64,000 bases of DNA from Rathayibacter sp. VKM Ac-2759 (GTDB taxonomy: Bacteria > Actinomycetota > Actinomycetes > Actinomycetales > Microbacteriaceae), in NCBI RefSeq assembly GCF_009834225.1, contig NZ_CP047177.1:86010-150009 (forward strand), given 5' to 3'. A program made the translations under genes and the position numbers. Under the pieces are notes generated by a model that ran no database searches, had not been told where the DNA came from, and worked only from the letters and a program-made list of their open reading frames with translations. Below are positions 33,585 to 41,359 of this stretch, one piece after another. Within the stretch, counting starts at the first letter, position 1. Every line of letters begins with the position of its first letter.

Positions 33585-34655
33585 CGACAACTGTGGACGA
33601 GCGAGTGCTGTCGCCAGCTCTGACCAGTGGGGCATGGCGCGGGCGGACAAGGGGCCGCGCTTCATCGTCTAGACGGGTCCCTTGCGGATCCGTACGGTTC
33701 CGAGGCCCGACGGCAGAGCGGCCGTGGCGCTTGGTCACGGCGTCGATGGTGTCGCCGAAGCCACTGGTGTCGAAGGCGGTATCGAAGACGTCGAGTAAGA
33801 CCTGGAAGTTCGTGGGGGAGAGGTTGCTGAGGCCGGCTCGAACGTTCCGCGTTCTCCCGCGCGGCCGCGGCCGCGGCGTACCGATCGCGGCCTTGACGAG
33901 CGCCACCGGGTCGTCGGTCGGTACTGGGAAGCTGGCCAGGTCGCTCGCGGACTCGTACAGCCCGTCCGCGAACGGCGACGTCGACGCGAACACGCTCATC
34001 GTATTCGTCACCGATCCCTGCATGCACGGGTGGTGGGCGGCGCGCTGTGCGTAGGCGGAGAGCACCTGCTCCATGTCCGCGATCGTCGTCATCGGAGTGA
34101 CGAACGAGCGGGAGAGGATGAGCTGATCGTGCAACGTCGGCGCCGCCTCGAGGGGGATGCAGTCGACGCCGCAACTCGTAGACGGAGCGCTGTAGCACCA
34201 CGGAGAACTTCATCCTGATCAGCGCCGGATTCGCGTCCCGGAGCTCCCGGATCATGTTAGATGGACAGCTCCGCGAGCCGCTTTGCGGTACGGCCGGCGA
34301 CGCCCTACAGCTCTGTGACGTGCTGCGAGACCATCAGCGCGTCGAGCTGCTCGGCGGAGTAACCACTGAGTAGCTCCATCACACGGGTAGACAGCTCCCC
34401 GTACAGCTCGTAGTTGCTGGTTCGGGCGACCACTTCCGGCAGGCGGCCGGATCGGTTGAGAGGTTCGATCTTGAACCAGGGCGTGCCGTTCTCGATGCCG
34501 AGCTTCTTCACCTCGTCGGAGCGGGCGACCACGCATCCGTCGTTGTTGGAGAGGACAACCACGGGCCGGCCGTGCAGCTTCGGGTCGAACAGTCGCTCGC
34601 AGGAGACGTAGAAGCTGTTGACGTCGACCAGGCCTCTGCGCTGTTCAGAGCGCAC
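33585..34655 (-). pseudogene. umuC: UmuC-like translesion DNA polymerase, heavily degraded
   Basis: Remains of a Y-family polymerase V subunit. The N-terminus is clear (VDVNSFYVSCERLFDPKLHG, VVLSNNDGCVVARSDEVKKL, TSNYELYGELSTRVMELL). The segment that should carry the catalytic SIDE motif is missing. QHVTEL is then followed by TAG where a Trp is expected, then GVAGRTAKRLAEL, a frameshift, IRELRDANPALIRMKFSVVL, another frameshift, CIPLEAAPTLHDQLILSRSF and PVPTDDPVALVKAA. A further shift and a second TAG precede MKRGPLSARAMPHWSELATAL. It cannot make a working polymerase. Its GTG start overlaps umuD by 11 bp. Confidence 0.85.
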
Positions 34656-35094
34656 GGTGGAGGTGGTGGAGGCAGACGGTGACGACGCCCCACACCTGGA
34701 GGTCGCTGAGCTCGGGGACGAGGATCGGCGGGTACTCGGAGTTCTCGGCGCGCAGGATGACGCCGCCGGGGGAGAGTTCGAGGCGCTTGACGGTGAGTTC
34801 GCCGTCGAGGATCGCGACGACGACGTTGCCGTCCTTGGGGGAGAGGGAGCGGTCGACCACGAGCTCGTCGCCGTCGCTGATGCCGGCGCCGATCATGCTC
34901 TCCCCGGAGACGCGGACGATGAAGGTGGAGGTCTTGTCGCGGATCAGGTGGTCGTTGAGGTCGAGGGAGCCGTCGAAGTAGTCCTGCGCGGGGGAGGGGA
35001 ACCCAGCGGCTACCGCGTCGCCGGCGACGAGGAACGCGATCGCCACGGCGTCCAGAGCCGGAGTCGAGATCCGCTCCACGATCGTCACAGTCAT
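34645..35094 (-). CDS. umuD: UmuD-like S24 peptidase
   Basis: Self-cleaving S24 peptidase of 149 residues, the size of UmuD. The Ser-Lys dyad is present: S66 in RVSGESMIGAGI and K103 in DGELTVKRLEL. The expected Ala-Gly cleavage site is A30-G31 in AVAAGFPSPAQDY. ATG 35094 has GGAGGTATCGAG before it; the longer frame adds non-family sequence. A perfect SOS box lies 21-36 bp upstream of the start, so the gene is DNA-damage induced. Its partner umuC, which overlaps it, is dead. Confidence 0.9.
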   Translation of the reverse strand: MTVTIVERISTPALDAVAIAFLVAGDAVAAGFPSPAQDYFDGSLDLNDHLIRDKTSTFIVRVSGESMIGAGISDGDELVVDRSLSPKDGNVVVAILDGELTVKRLELSPGGVILRAENSEYPPILVPELSDLQVWGVVTVCLHHLHRAL

Positions 35095-35114
35095 CTCGAT
35101 ACCTCCTGACGCGT

Positions 35115-35130
35115 TCGAACATATGTTCGA
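35115..35130. promoter_or_regulatory. SOS box (LexA operator)
   Basis: TCGAACATATGTTCGA, a perfect match to the actinobacterial LexA consensus TCGAAC-N4-GTTCGA, just upstream of umuD. Confidence 0.88.
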
Positions 35131-35261
35131 TGGAATTCGAGTGTAGGTCGGAGGGTCCGACAGCGCTCGTGTGCGCCTGTCGTTCGGCCGGTCGGCGGAG
35201 CCGTCTCGGGCGCGTCGAGCTCGTCGGGGATCCGCGTCGACCTCGAGGGTCAGCGTCGGGG

Positions 35262-37172
35262 CTAGGCAGCGGTGGAGGACCACCAGAGTGATCCGGGAGC
35301 GAGCATGCCGGTGCGTCCCCAGTGCAGCGCCTCGCGGTGATCGCCGCGGCCGGCGGCGTCGCGGGGGTAGAGCGGCCAGACGCGCTCACCGGGAGTGGTG
35401 TCCTCGAACAAGGGTCGGCTCGACACGTGTCGGCGTCGTGGGCGTTGCCTGGGGGAGGAGGAGCGGTGGGTCAGTTCGGCTTGCCACCAGGCCCAGACCT
35501 CGCGCTCGACGTCGTAGCGGTGGGCTCGATCTGCGAGGGCTCCGTCGACGCCGAGGATGCGAGCTGCGGCAGTGCGGAGGTCGCGCTTAGCGCGGGTCCA
35601 CCCGGTCGTGTGCTTGATGATCAGCCGGTGTGTGCGTAGGCGGGAGAGAGCAGTGGCGGCGGTGCGAGTACTGACTCCGAGCAGCGTGGCGGCGGCGTCG
35701 AGGGCGAGGGTCCCTTCGCGACGCAGCAGAGCGTAGGTCTTTCCTGCCAGGTGTCCCAGGCCGGCGCGGGTGAAGAGGTCGTGCCGGGTGTCGGTGAGGT
35801 CGGCTTCGAGCATGGTGAGGAGCATGGTTCGTTCGGTGAAGATCGGACCGGGGGGGCGGGGGTTATTAGTGGTTGTGACCGGACCTTGCAGTGAGCCTGT
35901 GGAGAAGTGCTCGGACAGTCGCCATTCGCTGGCGTTCGAGCCGTCCGCGCGGACGGCGAGCTGCACGTAGCCGTCTTCGCGGAGAGTCCGCAGGGCGCTG
36001 GCCGCGGTGGTGCGGCCCAGGCCTGCGAGGAGGGCGAGGTCGCGGATGGACGCGGCGACGGTGCGCTTGCCGGTGTGCAGGGTGAGGTAGGCCAGCGCGG
36101 TGAGGATCGTCTTCTCCGATGTCGCCCGCTCACTCCGACCCCACCGGCCCGGGCTCACCCGGAACCGCTCGAGGAGGGCGCTGACGGCGCCGACGATGCT
36201 CTCCAGCTCCACCAGGTCGCCCGGCTCGCGCTCGGCCGGGAGAACGGCGTGCAGTGCCGCGTACTGGAGCGCCTTCTCCCACTGCCGTGTCAGGCGCTCG
36301 GCCGCTTCGTCGCGCGAGCGCGGGCGGCGATGGCCGCGGCCGGTGTTCTTGGTCCGGTAGTGCTCCATCCCGGGAGCGGTCCGAGCAGCGTGCTCGACGT
36401 CGGTCAGGGACCAGCCGGCGTGAGCGGCGGAGAGCAGACACATGAACGCCGTCCACGACGGATTCGCACCGCCACCCGCGGCCGCCATGTGCCCAGCGCC
36501 GGCCGCGCTGAGCTGGCGGTGCGCCCGATGCGCAGTGGTCGCGGCGACCGGGGGAGCGGCGTCGACGGACCGGGGCGGGCGGGACGCTTGCAGCGCAGTG
36601 GTCACGGCCTCGATGGCGGCCGCGGTGACGGTCGCATCCAGCAGCTCCTCCGCGCGACCCCGGAGCACGCTCGAGAAGCTGCCGTCGCGATGCGGGGACA
36701 GCGGCGGCCGAGCGGCGCCGGTGCGGGGGTTGCAGAGCATCCCGTGATCCAGCGTGCGGAAGTTCGCGCGCGCGGCGATCGCCAGCCGAGCCACCAACTC
36801 GGCCGGAGCACCCTCAGCGAGTGCGATCCACAGGTGCCGGCCGCCGGTCCCAGAAGACTGGCACACGAGATGAGCGACCTGGTGCGCGTCCAGAACGGCG
36901 GAGAGAGCGTCACAGTCGTCCGCAGCCTGCTCCATGAGGTCCGCGTCGACGCCGTGGGAGTCCTTACCGTCGAAGTCGAAGCACAGCAGCCGGAACAAGC
37001 CGGCGTGATCTGCGAGGTAGATCGCCCAGGGTGCGGTTGGCGCGACAGGGGAGACGAGGAACCCGGCTGGGTAGGAGTTCTCAGGCAGGCGCCCGTAGGC
37101 GTCTCGGCGCATCGTCCGCACGTGGTCACGCGGGCTCAGCCGACGCGACAATGACCATGCCTCGCCCGCCAT
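35262..37172 (-). CDS. Plasmid replication protein with primase (AEP-like) and winged-helix parts
   Basis: Protein of 636 residues from the ATG at 37172; the longer frame reads through the likely promoter. The N-terminal third resembles the archaeo-eukaryotic primase fold of plasmid replication proteins: RLLCFDFDGKDSHG supplies acidic residues and CQSSGTGGRHLWIALAEG the conserved small-residue/histidine motif. A linker and helical region follow (AERLTRQWEKALQ), then winged-helix segments (IRDLALLAGLGRTTAASALRTLREDGYVQL; LLGVSTRTAATALSRL). This suggests a combined initiator and primase for the plasmid. It lies between umuD and a small divergent transcript region. Confidence 0.78.
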   Translation of the reverse strand: MAGEAWSLSRRLSPRDHVRTMRRDAYGRLPENSYPAGFLVSPVAPTAPWAIYLADHAGLFRLLCFDFDGKDSHGVDADLMEQAADDCDALSAVLDAHQVAHLVCQSSGTGGRHLWIALAEGAPAELVARLAIAARANFRTLDHGMLCNPRTGAARPPLSPHRDGSFSSVLRGRAEELLDATVTAAAIEAVTTALQASRPPRSVDAAPPVAATTAHRAHRQLSAAGAGHMAAAGGGANPSWTAFMCLLSAAHAGWSLTDVEHAARTAPGMEHYRTKNTGRGHRRPRSRDEAAERLTRQWEKALQYAALHAVLPAEREPGDLVELESIVGAVSALLERFRVSPGRWGRSERATSEKTILTALAYLTLHTGKRTVAASIRDLALLAGLGRTTAASALRTLREDGYVQLAVRADGSNASEWRLSEHFSTGSLQGPVTTTNNPRPPGPIFTERTMLLTMLEADLTDTRHDLFTRAGLGHLAGKTYALLRREGTLALDAAATLLGVSTRTAATALSRLRTHRLIIKHTTGWTRAKRDLRTAAARILGVDGALADRAHRYDVEREVWAWWQAELTHRSSSPRQRPRRRHVSSRPLFEDTTPGERVWPLYPRDAAGRGDHREALHWGRTGMLAPGSLWWSSTAA

Positions 37173-37199
37173 CGTCGGCGTGATTTGGCGCGCCGGGCC

Positions 37200-37234
37200 T
37201 GTTGGTGCAGATTCGGCAAAATTGGGTATTATGA
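37200..37234. promoter_or_regulatory. AT-rich divergent promoter region of the replication gene
   Basis: On the minus strand CATAAT (37229-37234) is a good -10 for the replication gene, giving a leader of about 50 nt. On the plus strand TATTAT (37227-37232) overlaps it. The -35 elements are weak on both sides. Confidence 0.4.
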
Positions 37235-37239
37235 GGTCA

Positions 37240-37381
37240 CCTCCTCCTCGCGGGGGTGGGTACAACAGAGGGCCGGCTGGTAACCGGATCGCTGTTGGAA
37301 CTAGCTCGAACCTCTGGGCCTGGCAGCTGTGAGGGTTTGAGCTACGGAACTTGATGGGCCCGCCTAACGGCGGGCCCTTTT
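37240..37381 (+). ncRNA. Candidate small RNA divergent from the replication gene
   Basis: No protein gene lies on the plus strand here, yet a strong plus-strand terminator ends the stretch. CAGAGG (37266) and CCTCTG (37311) could form an internal stem. Start inferred from the TATTAT box. Confidence 0.4.
37356..37381 (+). terminator. Strong intrinsic terminator
   Basis: GGGCCCGCC-TAAC-GGCGGGCCC followed by TTTTCG on the plus strand. The oligo-T tail points to a plus-strand transcript. Confidence 0.82.
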
Positions 37382-37384
37382 CGT

Positions 37385-37624
37385 TTAAGCGACTTGGGCG
37401 ATCGGCCACTCCTGCTGCTCGTAGTCGTGATCCGGGGCGATCTCAACCGGGGCAAGTTCAGGCGCGCCAAGGGCATGGCACAGGTACGCCGCGGCAAGAT
37501 CCCCGTACGGAATCCCCCTGCGGTCAGCTTCTGCCCGGATACGTGCACCGACGGTCATCGGTGGACGCACCTTCATCGTGTCGCGATCGCCCTTCGACGG
37601 TCGTCCGATCTTCGCGCTTGCCAT
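37385..37624 (-). CDS. Small basic protein, possible DNA-binding regulator
   Basis: Protein of 79 residues from the ATG at 37624 (MASAKIGRPSKGDRDTM). A later part, RIRAEADRRGIPYGDLAAAYLCHALG, looks like the helices of a ribbon-helix-helix or similar small DNA-binding protein. The C-terminus is acidic. AAAGG about 30 bp upstream is not an obvious ribosome site. A CTAGGCATGGCTAG motif with an adjoining TAGAAT box lies 113 bp upstream on this strand, suggesting shared control with the 39-kb and 41-kb operons. It may regulate replication, given its position before rep. Confidence 0.6.
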   Translation of the reverse strand: MASAKIGRPSKGDRDTMKVRPPMTVGARIRAEADRRGIPYGDLAAAYLCHALGAPELAPVEIAPDHDYEQQEWPIAQVA

Positions 37625-37730
37625 GGACCCATTAACACCGAAGTTCCGGGAACCGAAAGGATTGACGAGGGCGTGTCGCATCAAGACTCCCCTCCCGGCT
37701 CGCTCACGCGACCTCGTTCGGCGCGCACGG

Positions 37731-37750
37731 ACGATTCTAGCCATGCCTAG
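37731..37750 (-). promoter_or_regulatory. Conserved motif site A with -10-like box
   Basis: On the minus strand CTAGGCATGGCTAG (37737-37750), with TAGAAT overlapping its end. The same 14-mer occurs at 41267 and 13 of 14 bases at 39114. Confidence 0.6.
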
Positions 37751-37909
37751 CCTCGGGGATCTAGCGAAACAGCTGACGCACGGATGCCACGCCCACGACC
37801 ACCGAGGAGCCCGTGTGAGAGCGCAGGTTGGGCGGTCGCTCCGCCCCAATTTGGCTCAGTGCCTCATGGTGGTGGCCTCAGCCGGCGCGGTGAGCGGCCC
37901 GACACACAG

Positions 37910-39058
37910 CTATCCGCGCGAAAGAAGCGCCACGGCTCGGCGTAACAAGCCGTGGCGGAACGCGCGCGCAAGGCTCGTCTCGCCGTTGCAGAACCGGAAA
38001 AAGTAGTTGGCTCCGAGTCTCGAGTGAGCGGTGACGAGGTGGACGAGCGCGGAGCGCTTCTCGAAGAAACGGAGAAGCGACGATCCTGCACTGATCTCCG
38101 GTTCGAGCTCTCGGGTGATCTGCACGGAGTAGTCGGCCAGGGCAGCACCGTCGCCGGCCGCTGCGGCCGCGGCCGCTGTGCCGGCCCAGGTCCCGGAGCG
38201 CAGAGCAAAGCTGATGCCTTCCCGAGTCCACGGCTCGAGGAGACCTGCCGTCTCTCCGGCCACGAGGACGTGACCACGGTAGGACGGCGTTCCCACCTTG
38301 CGCCATTGAGTCAGGTGCCCGCTCTCGTGCAGCGGGGGAGTGGTCGCCATGCCGAGCCGAGAGAGCCACTGGTTGAGGTACTCGCGGGTGTGCGGAGCAG
38401 TGCCTTTGGCCTCGATGACGCCGACCGTGAGGGAGTCCTTTTTGGGGAACACCCAGGCGTAGGTGCCCGGGCGAGGACCCCAGTCGAGCAGAGCGGTGTT
38501 GCGCCAGTGCTCGCCCTTGGGCATCGGGATTTCAGCTTCGAGGCCGAGGTCGGCCTGTTCAATCTCGACCCCCACGTATCGGCCGATTCGACCGCCGGAG
38601 CCGTCTGCGCCGACAACTATGTTGGCCGTGAAAGTGCCCTTGTCCGATGTGAGCGTGACGAGGCTGTCCGCCTCGCTGATCGAGCGGACATTGACACCAT
38701 CACGGAACTCGGCGCCGGCCGCAATGGCGGCATCGACGTTCTGCTGGTCGAACGTCTCCCGCTGGACCATCACGAGCGCGGCGTCCGGGCCAGAACGTCG
38801 AGTGATGCGGCCCATGTGTCGTGAGAACCCGACTGCGCCGATGCGGCGGTCGAAGTCGTAGGAGACACCCGGCGCGAGGTAGTTGCGGGAGACCCCGATG
38901 AGACCGCCTCCGCATGTCTTGTAGCGAGGAAAGCGGGCCTTGTCGAGGAGGAGCACCCGTGCTCCATGATCGGCGGCGACGCGTGCTGCGCTGGCGCCTG
39001 CCGGCCCTGCACCGACGACGACGACGTCCCAGTGATTGTCGGCGGTCTCGTGTGTCAT
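37910..39058 (-). CDS. FAD-dependent oxidoreductase, geranylgeranyl-reductase family
   Basis: Flavoprotein of 382 residues from the ATG at 39058. The N-terminal Rossmann motif is VVVVGAGPAGASAAR, followed by LLLDKARFPRYKTCGGGL, typical of the geranylgeranyl reductase group, and VVGADGSGGRIGR for the second FAD motif. This family reduces isoprenoid double bonds (menaquinone, archaeal-type or carotenoid-like lipids) and includes halogenase relatives; the substrate here is unknown. It is divergent from the ImmA-type protease gene, and its promoter region holds an inverted repeat and motif site B. Confidence 0.85.
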   Translation of the reverse strand: MTHETADNHWDVVVVGAGPAGASAARVAADHGARVLLLDKARFPRYKTCGGGLIGVSRNYLAPGVSYDFDRRIGAVGFSRHMGRITRRSGPDAALVMVQRETFDQQNVDAAIAAGAEFRDGVNVRSISEADSLVTLTSDKGTFTANIVVGADGSGGRIGRYVGVEIEQADLGLEAEIPMPKGEHWRNTALLDWGPRPGTYAWVFPKKDSLTVGVIEAKGTAPHTREYLNQWLSRLGMATTPPLHESGHLTQWRKVGTPSYRGHVLVAGETAGLLEPWTREGISFALRSGTWAGTAAAAAAAGDGAALADYSVQITRELEPEISAGSSLLRFFEKRSALVHLVTAHSRLGANYFFRFCNGETSLARAFRHGLLRRAVALLSRG

Positions 39059-39094
39059 GGGGCAGAAGTCTATGGCGGCGAGCTTCCAGGCTTC

Positions 39095-39114
39095 GGTCAA
39101 CTCCACCGTTGACC
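39095..39114. promoter_or_regulatory. Inverted-repeat operator candidate
   Basis: GGTCAAC-TCCACC-GTTGACC, a perfect 7-bp repeat with a 6-bp spacer, in the divergent region between the FAD reductase and protease genes. It directly abuts motif site B. Confidence 0.55.
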
Positions 39115-39130
39115 TAGGCATGGCTATAAA
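39114..39130 (+). promoter_or_regulatory. Conserved motif site B with -10-like box
   Basis: CTAGGCATGGCTA followed by TATAAAG; the TATAAA at 39125-39130 is a good -10. It precedes the ImmA/membrane-protein/HTH genes by about 60 bp. Confidence 0.6.
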
Positions 39131-39188
39131 GTTGCAGCTTGCTCGTTACCGAGACGTGATGAGCGACGAACCAAGCGGGGAGTGTCAG

Positions 39189-39701
39189 ATGAACCACCGG
39201 CAGCGCAGAGCAGAGGTCCAGCAGCTCGTCAGGGATCGTGGCATCCCGGAGGCAGTGAGCTTCGAGGAGCTGGTGAAGCACGTCGAGCGGTACCGAGGGA
39301 CAAAGATCCGTTTCAAGCAGGACCCTCGCCTCAACGGCGAGCGAGTGTGTGGCGCGTGGACCGGCGATCCGACAACTCGCATCGACACAGTGCATGTTCC
39401 GGCTGACGCGAAGACCGAAGTGCAGCTCTTCATCGCTGGTCACGAACTCGGTCACATGCTGGCTGAGACGCCTGGCGCCGAAACTAGGCTCGGTGACGAT
39501 CCGCGTGTGCAGGAGTTCCTCGCATCTGTGCTCAACCCGGGCAGAGTGGTCCCCTACGCATTCCACGGCATCGACGACCTCACGAACGAGCGCGAAGCGC
39601 GGGCTGAGGCGATCGGGGATCTGCTGGTGCTGCGCATCCTTCGTGGGCGTCGACGGCACGCGAATCGCGACTTCAAGTTCGAGCAAGTCTTCGCCGGATG
39701 A
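39189..39701 (+). CDS. ImmA/IrrE-family metallopeptidase
   Basis: Zinc protease of 170 residues. The metal site is FIAGHELGHML (H85, E86, H89), followed later by a helix EREARAEAIGDLLVLRIL that supplies the third acidic ligand. Proteins of this family cleave HTH repressors: ImmA acts on ImmR in ICEBs1, IrrE on DdrO in Deinococcus. ATG 39189 is chosen because GGGGAG stands 8 bases upstream. The next gene starts 4 bp before its stop, and an HTH gene closes the operon, so the cleavage target may be encoded two genes on. Confidence 0.85.
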   Translation: MNHRQRRAEVQQLVRDRGIPEAVSFEELVKHVERYRGTKIRFKQDPRLNGERVCGAWTGDPTTRIDTVHVPADAKTEVQLFIAGHELGHMLAETPGAETRLGDDPRVQEFLASVLNPGRVVPYAFHGIDDLTNEREARAEAIGDLLVLRILRGRRRHANRDFKFEQVFAG

Positions 39702-40768
39702 GCGTTGTCGACGCCGCAACGAGCGTTGCGACGTGGCTTGGCCGGATGAGCTTTATCGACGCCGCGACGATCGCGGTCACCTGGGTGGCCGCTGCTTCGA
39801 CCCTTCGGAAGAAGATGCGCGAGAAGCGCTCCATGCTGCCGTCGGGCGTCGTGCTGTGGACCATCGCCTGCACCTTGCAGGTCGACGTTGTCTACGACTC
39901 TGTTGACACCTGGCTCGGCGGATCGAACACTACGAACCTGATCTACCGAGCACTCGTCATCATGGCTCTGGGGTGCCTCGAGGTGATGGTGATCCGAGCG
40001 ACGCGAGGGCGCGGAACCCCTTGGGAAGCGCTCGTCGCAGCAGTGGTCGTGGCGATGGTCGCCCTACAGAGCCTTCTCTTCGTTCTCAGCTCTTGGCCGA
40101 TCACCGACACTTACCTGTCTGCGTACGGCGGGGAGATCGGCCGCGAGCTGTTCTGGAACGTGATGCCTATCTGCATCGGTGCTTTCTCCGTCCACGTGAT
40201 CCTCACCGTGGGAGCCGAGTGGCGGGCGCATTCGATCCGGGCGACACGCTGGGGGCTGGCGCTGATCGGCGTCGCAGCGGCCCTCGACCTGCTGTGGCTC
40301 GCGGAGAACCTGGCAACAAGCGCGTACCGCGTAGTGGGGGATCCGGGGTTCTTCCTCGGCCCGAACGGCGATGTTGTCGGCGCATGGCTCGTCGGTACGA
40401 TGATCGCCTGTACAGGGTTAGGAGTGGCCGTCGCATCCGCGGAGACCCTCGTAGATCACCTGTGGATGCGTCTACTACTGGTTCGGGCCACTCCGGTCTG
40501 GCGCCGGGCCATCAAGTCGGCACCCGAGCTGACAATGACGGGTAGTGCGGGACTGGCGAGCTCGATCTTCACCCTGGAAGTCGAGCACGTCCTCTATCGA
40601 AGGTGGAAAGAGATGCTCGACTGCGAAAGAGCGGGAAAATTCGTTCCGACGAGCGCGGAGCGCGAACCCATAAACGAGATTGCGCGGACGCTCGGTGGCA
40701 CCACCGAACGGACTCCGCAGCGCGAGCACGCTGGCATCAGCGGGCTTCTGAGCGTAGGGCGAGCGTGA
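39698..40768 (+). CDS. Polytopic membrane protein, MAB_1171c-like
   Basis: Membrane protein of 356 residues with about seven helices in the first 250 residues (AATIAVTWVAAASTL; GVVLWTIACTLQV; YRALVIMALGCLEVMVI; AALVAVVVAMVALQSLLF-like; LFWNVMPICIGAFSVHVIL; WGLALIGVAAALDLLWLA; LVGTMIACTGLGVAVASAE). A C-terminal cytoplasmic domain of about 100 residues follows (LTMTGSAGLASSIFTLEVEH, LYRRWKEMLDC). This layout recalls proteins annotated as MAB_1171c family, often found beside HTH and ImmA/IrrE genes in actinobacteria; that memory was not tested. It could be the sensor or the transporter of the module. It overlaps both neighbours (4 bp and 1 bp). Confidence 0.7.
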   Translation: MSVVDAATSVATWLGRMSFIDAATIAVTWVAAASTLRKKMREKRSMLPSGVVLWTIACTLQVDVVYDSVDTWLGGSNTTNLIYRALVIMALGCLEVMVIRATRGRGTPWEALVAAVVVAMVALQSLLFVLSSWPITDTYLSAYGGEIGRELFWNVMPICIGAFSVHVILTVGAEWRAHSIRATRWGLALIGVAAALDLLWLAENLATSAYRVVGDPGFFLGPNGDVVGAWLVGTMIACTGLGVAVASAETLVDHLWMRLLLVRATPVWRRAIKSAPELTMTGSAGLASSIFTLEVEHVLYRRWKEMLDCERAGKFVPTSAEREPINEIARTLGGTTERTPQREHAGISGLLSVGRA

Positions 40769-41229
40769 TGAGCGACACCGACTGGTACTCGCCAGAGCAG
40801 CGGCACGAGAGAGCAGAGCTCGCTCGTAAGCTGAATCTGCTCATGGACGTCATCGTTGCGGACGACGGCAAGCCGACGAGCTATCGCGCTCTCGCCACGT
40901 TCCTAGAGGCACGCGGCATCAAGCTGAGCCGCGCGCGCTGGACGTACATGACGAGCGGCAACCGCTACGTCGTCAACGACACGAAGCTACTGAGCGGCAT
41001 CGCGGAGTTCTTCGAGGTCGACCCGAGCTACCTGATCGGGTCGGACAACGACGAGATCCCGGCGAAGGTGGAGGCTGCGTTGCAGTTCGTGCGCGCGGAA
41101 CGTCTCGGTGCCGTGCGTCTGTTCGCTGCGCGCAAGCTCGGTGAGGTGTCCCCGGAGACGTTGGCGAAACTGACAGCGATTCTGGACGAGGCAGCTCAGG
41201 GAACCGAACGGGCACCCTCCGTCGATTAA
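40768..41229 (+). CDS. XRE-like helix-turn-helix regulator
   Basis: Regulator of 153 residues. The N-terminal part (RHERAELARKLNLLMDVIVADD; SYRALATFLEARGIKLSRARWTYM) has the look of a XRE HTH with a long first helix, and AEFFEVDPSYLIG is the standard end of such domains. The C-terminus is helical (VEAALQFVRAERLGAVRLFAARKLG) and could bind the protease or self-associate. Its ATG overlaps the preceding stop (TGATG). It is the most likely protein to bind the CTAGGCATGGCTA sites. Confidence 0.82.
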   Translation: MSDTDWYSPEQRHERAELARKLNLLMDVIVADDGKPTSYRALATFLEARGIKLSRARWTYMTSGNRYVVNDTKLLSGIAEFFEVDPSYLIGSDNDEIPAKVEAALQFVRAERLGAVRLFAARKLGEVSPETLAKLTAILDEAAQGTERAPSVD

Positions 41230-41244
41230 TTTCAAAAGTGTTTG

Positions 41245-41280
41245 CTAGGCATGCCCAGAAGGCATCCTAGGCATGGCTAG
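41245..41280 (+). promoter_or_regulatory. Conserved motif site C (two copies) before the secretion operon
   Basis: CTAGGCATG (41245-41253) and CTAGGCATGGCTAG (41267-41280), 22 bp apart (two helical turns), ending 79 bp before the first gene of the secretion operon. Confidence 0.6.
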
Positions 41281-41359
41281 GACCTGTTAAGCTCACTCCT
41301 GTAGGCCGACAGCAGGGGACCCTCCCGCGCCGCGCCCACAGCGATGGGAGCGGCAGCCG

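Noticed and set aside
33550..34134. Frame of 194 residues read as a separate gene
   Set aside because: It is the frameshifted C-terminal part of the dead umuC.
33662..34255. Second open frame in the umuC region
   Set aside because: Only its first 29 residues are UmuC-like; the rest is out of frame.
37240..37381. Counter-transcribed RNA pairing with the rep leader
   Set aside because: The likely rep promoter lies at 37229-37234, so the plus-strand RNA would diverge from the rep mRNA rather than pair with it; kept only as a divergent small RNA.
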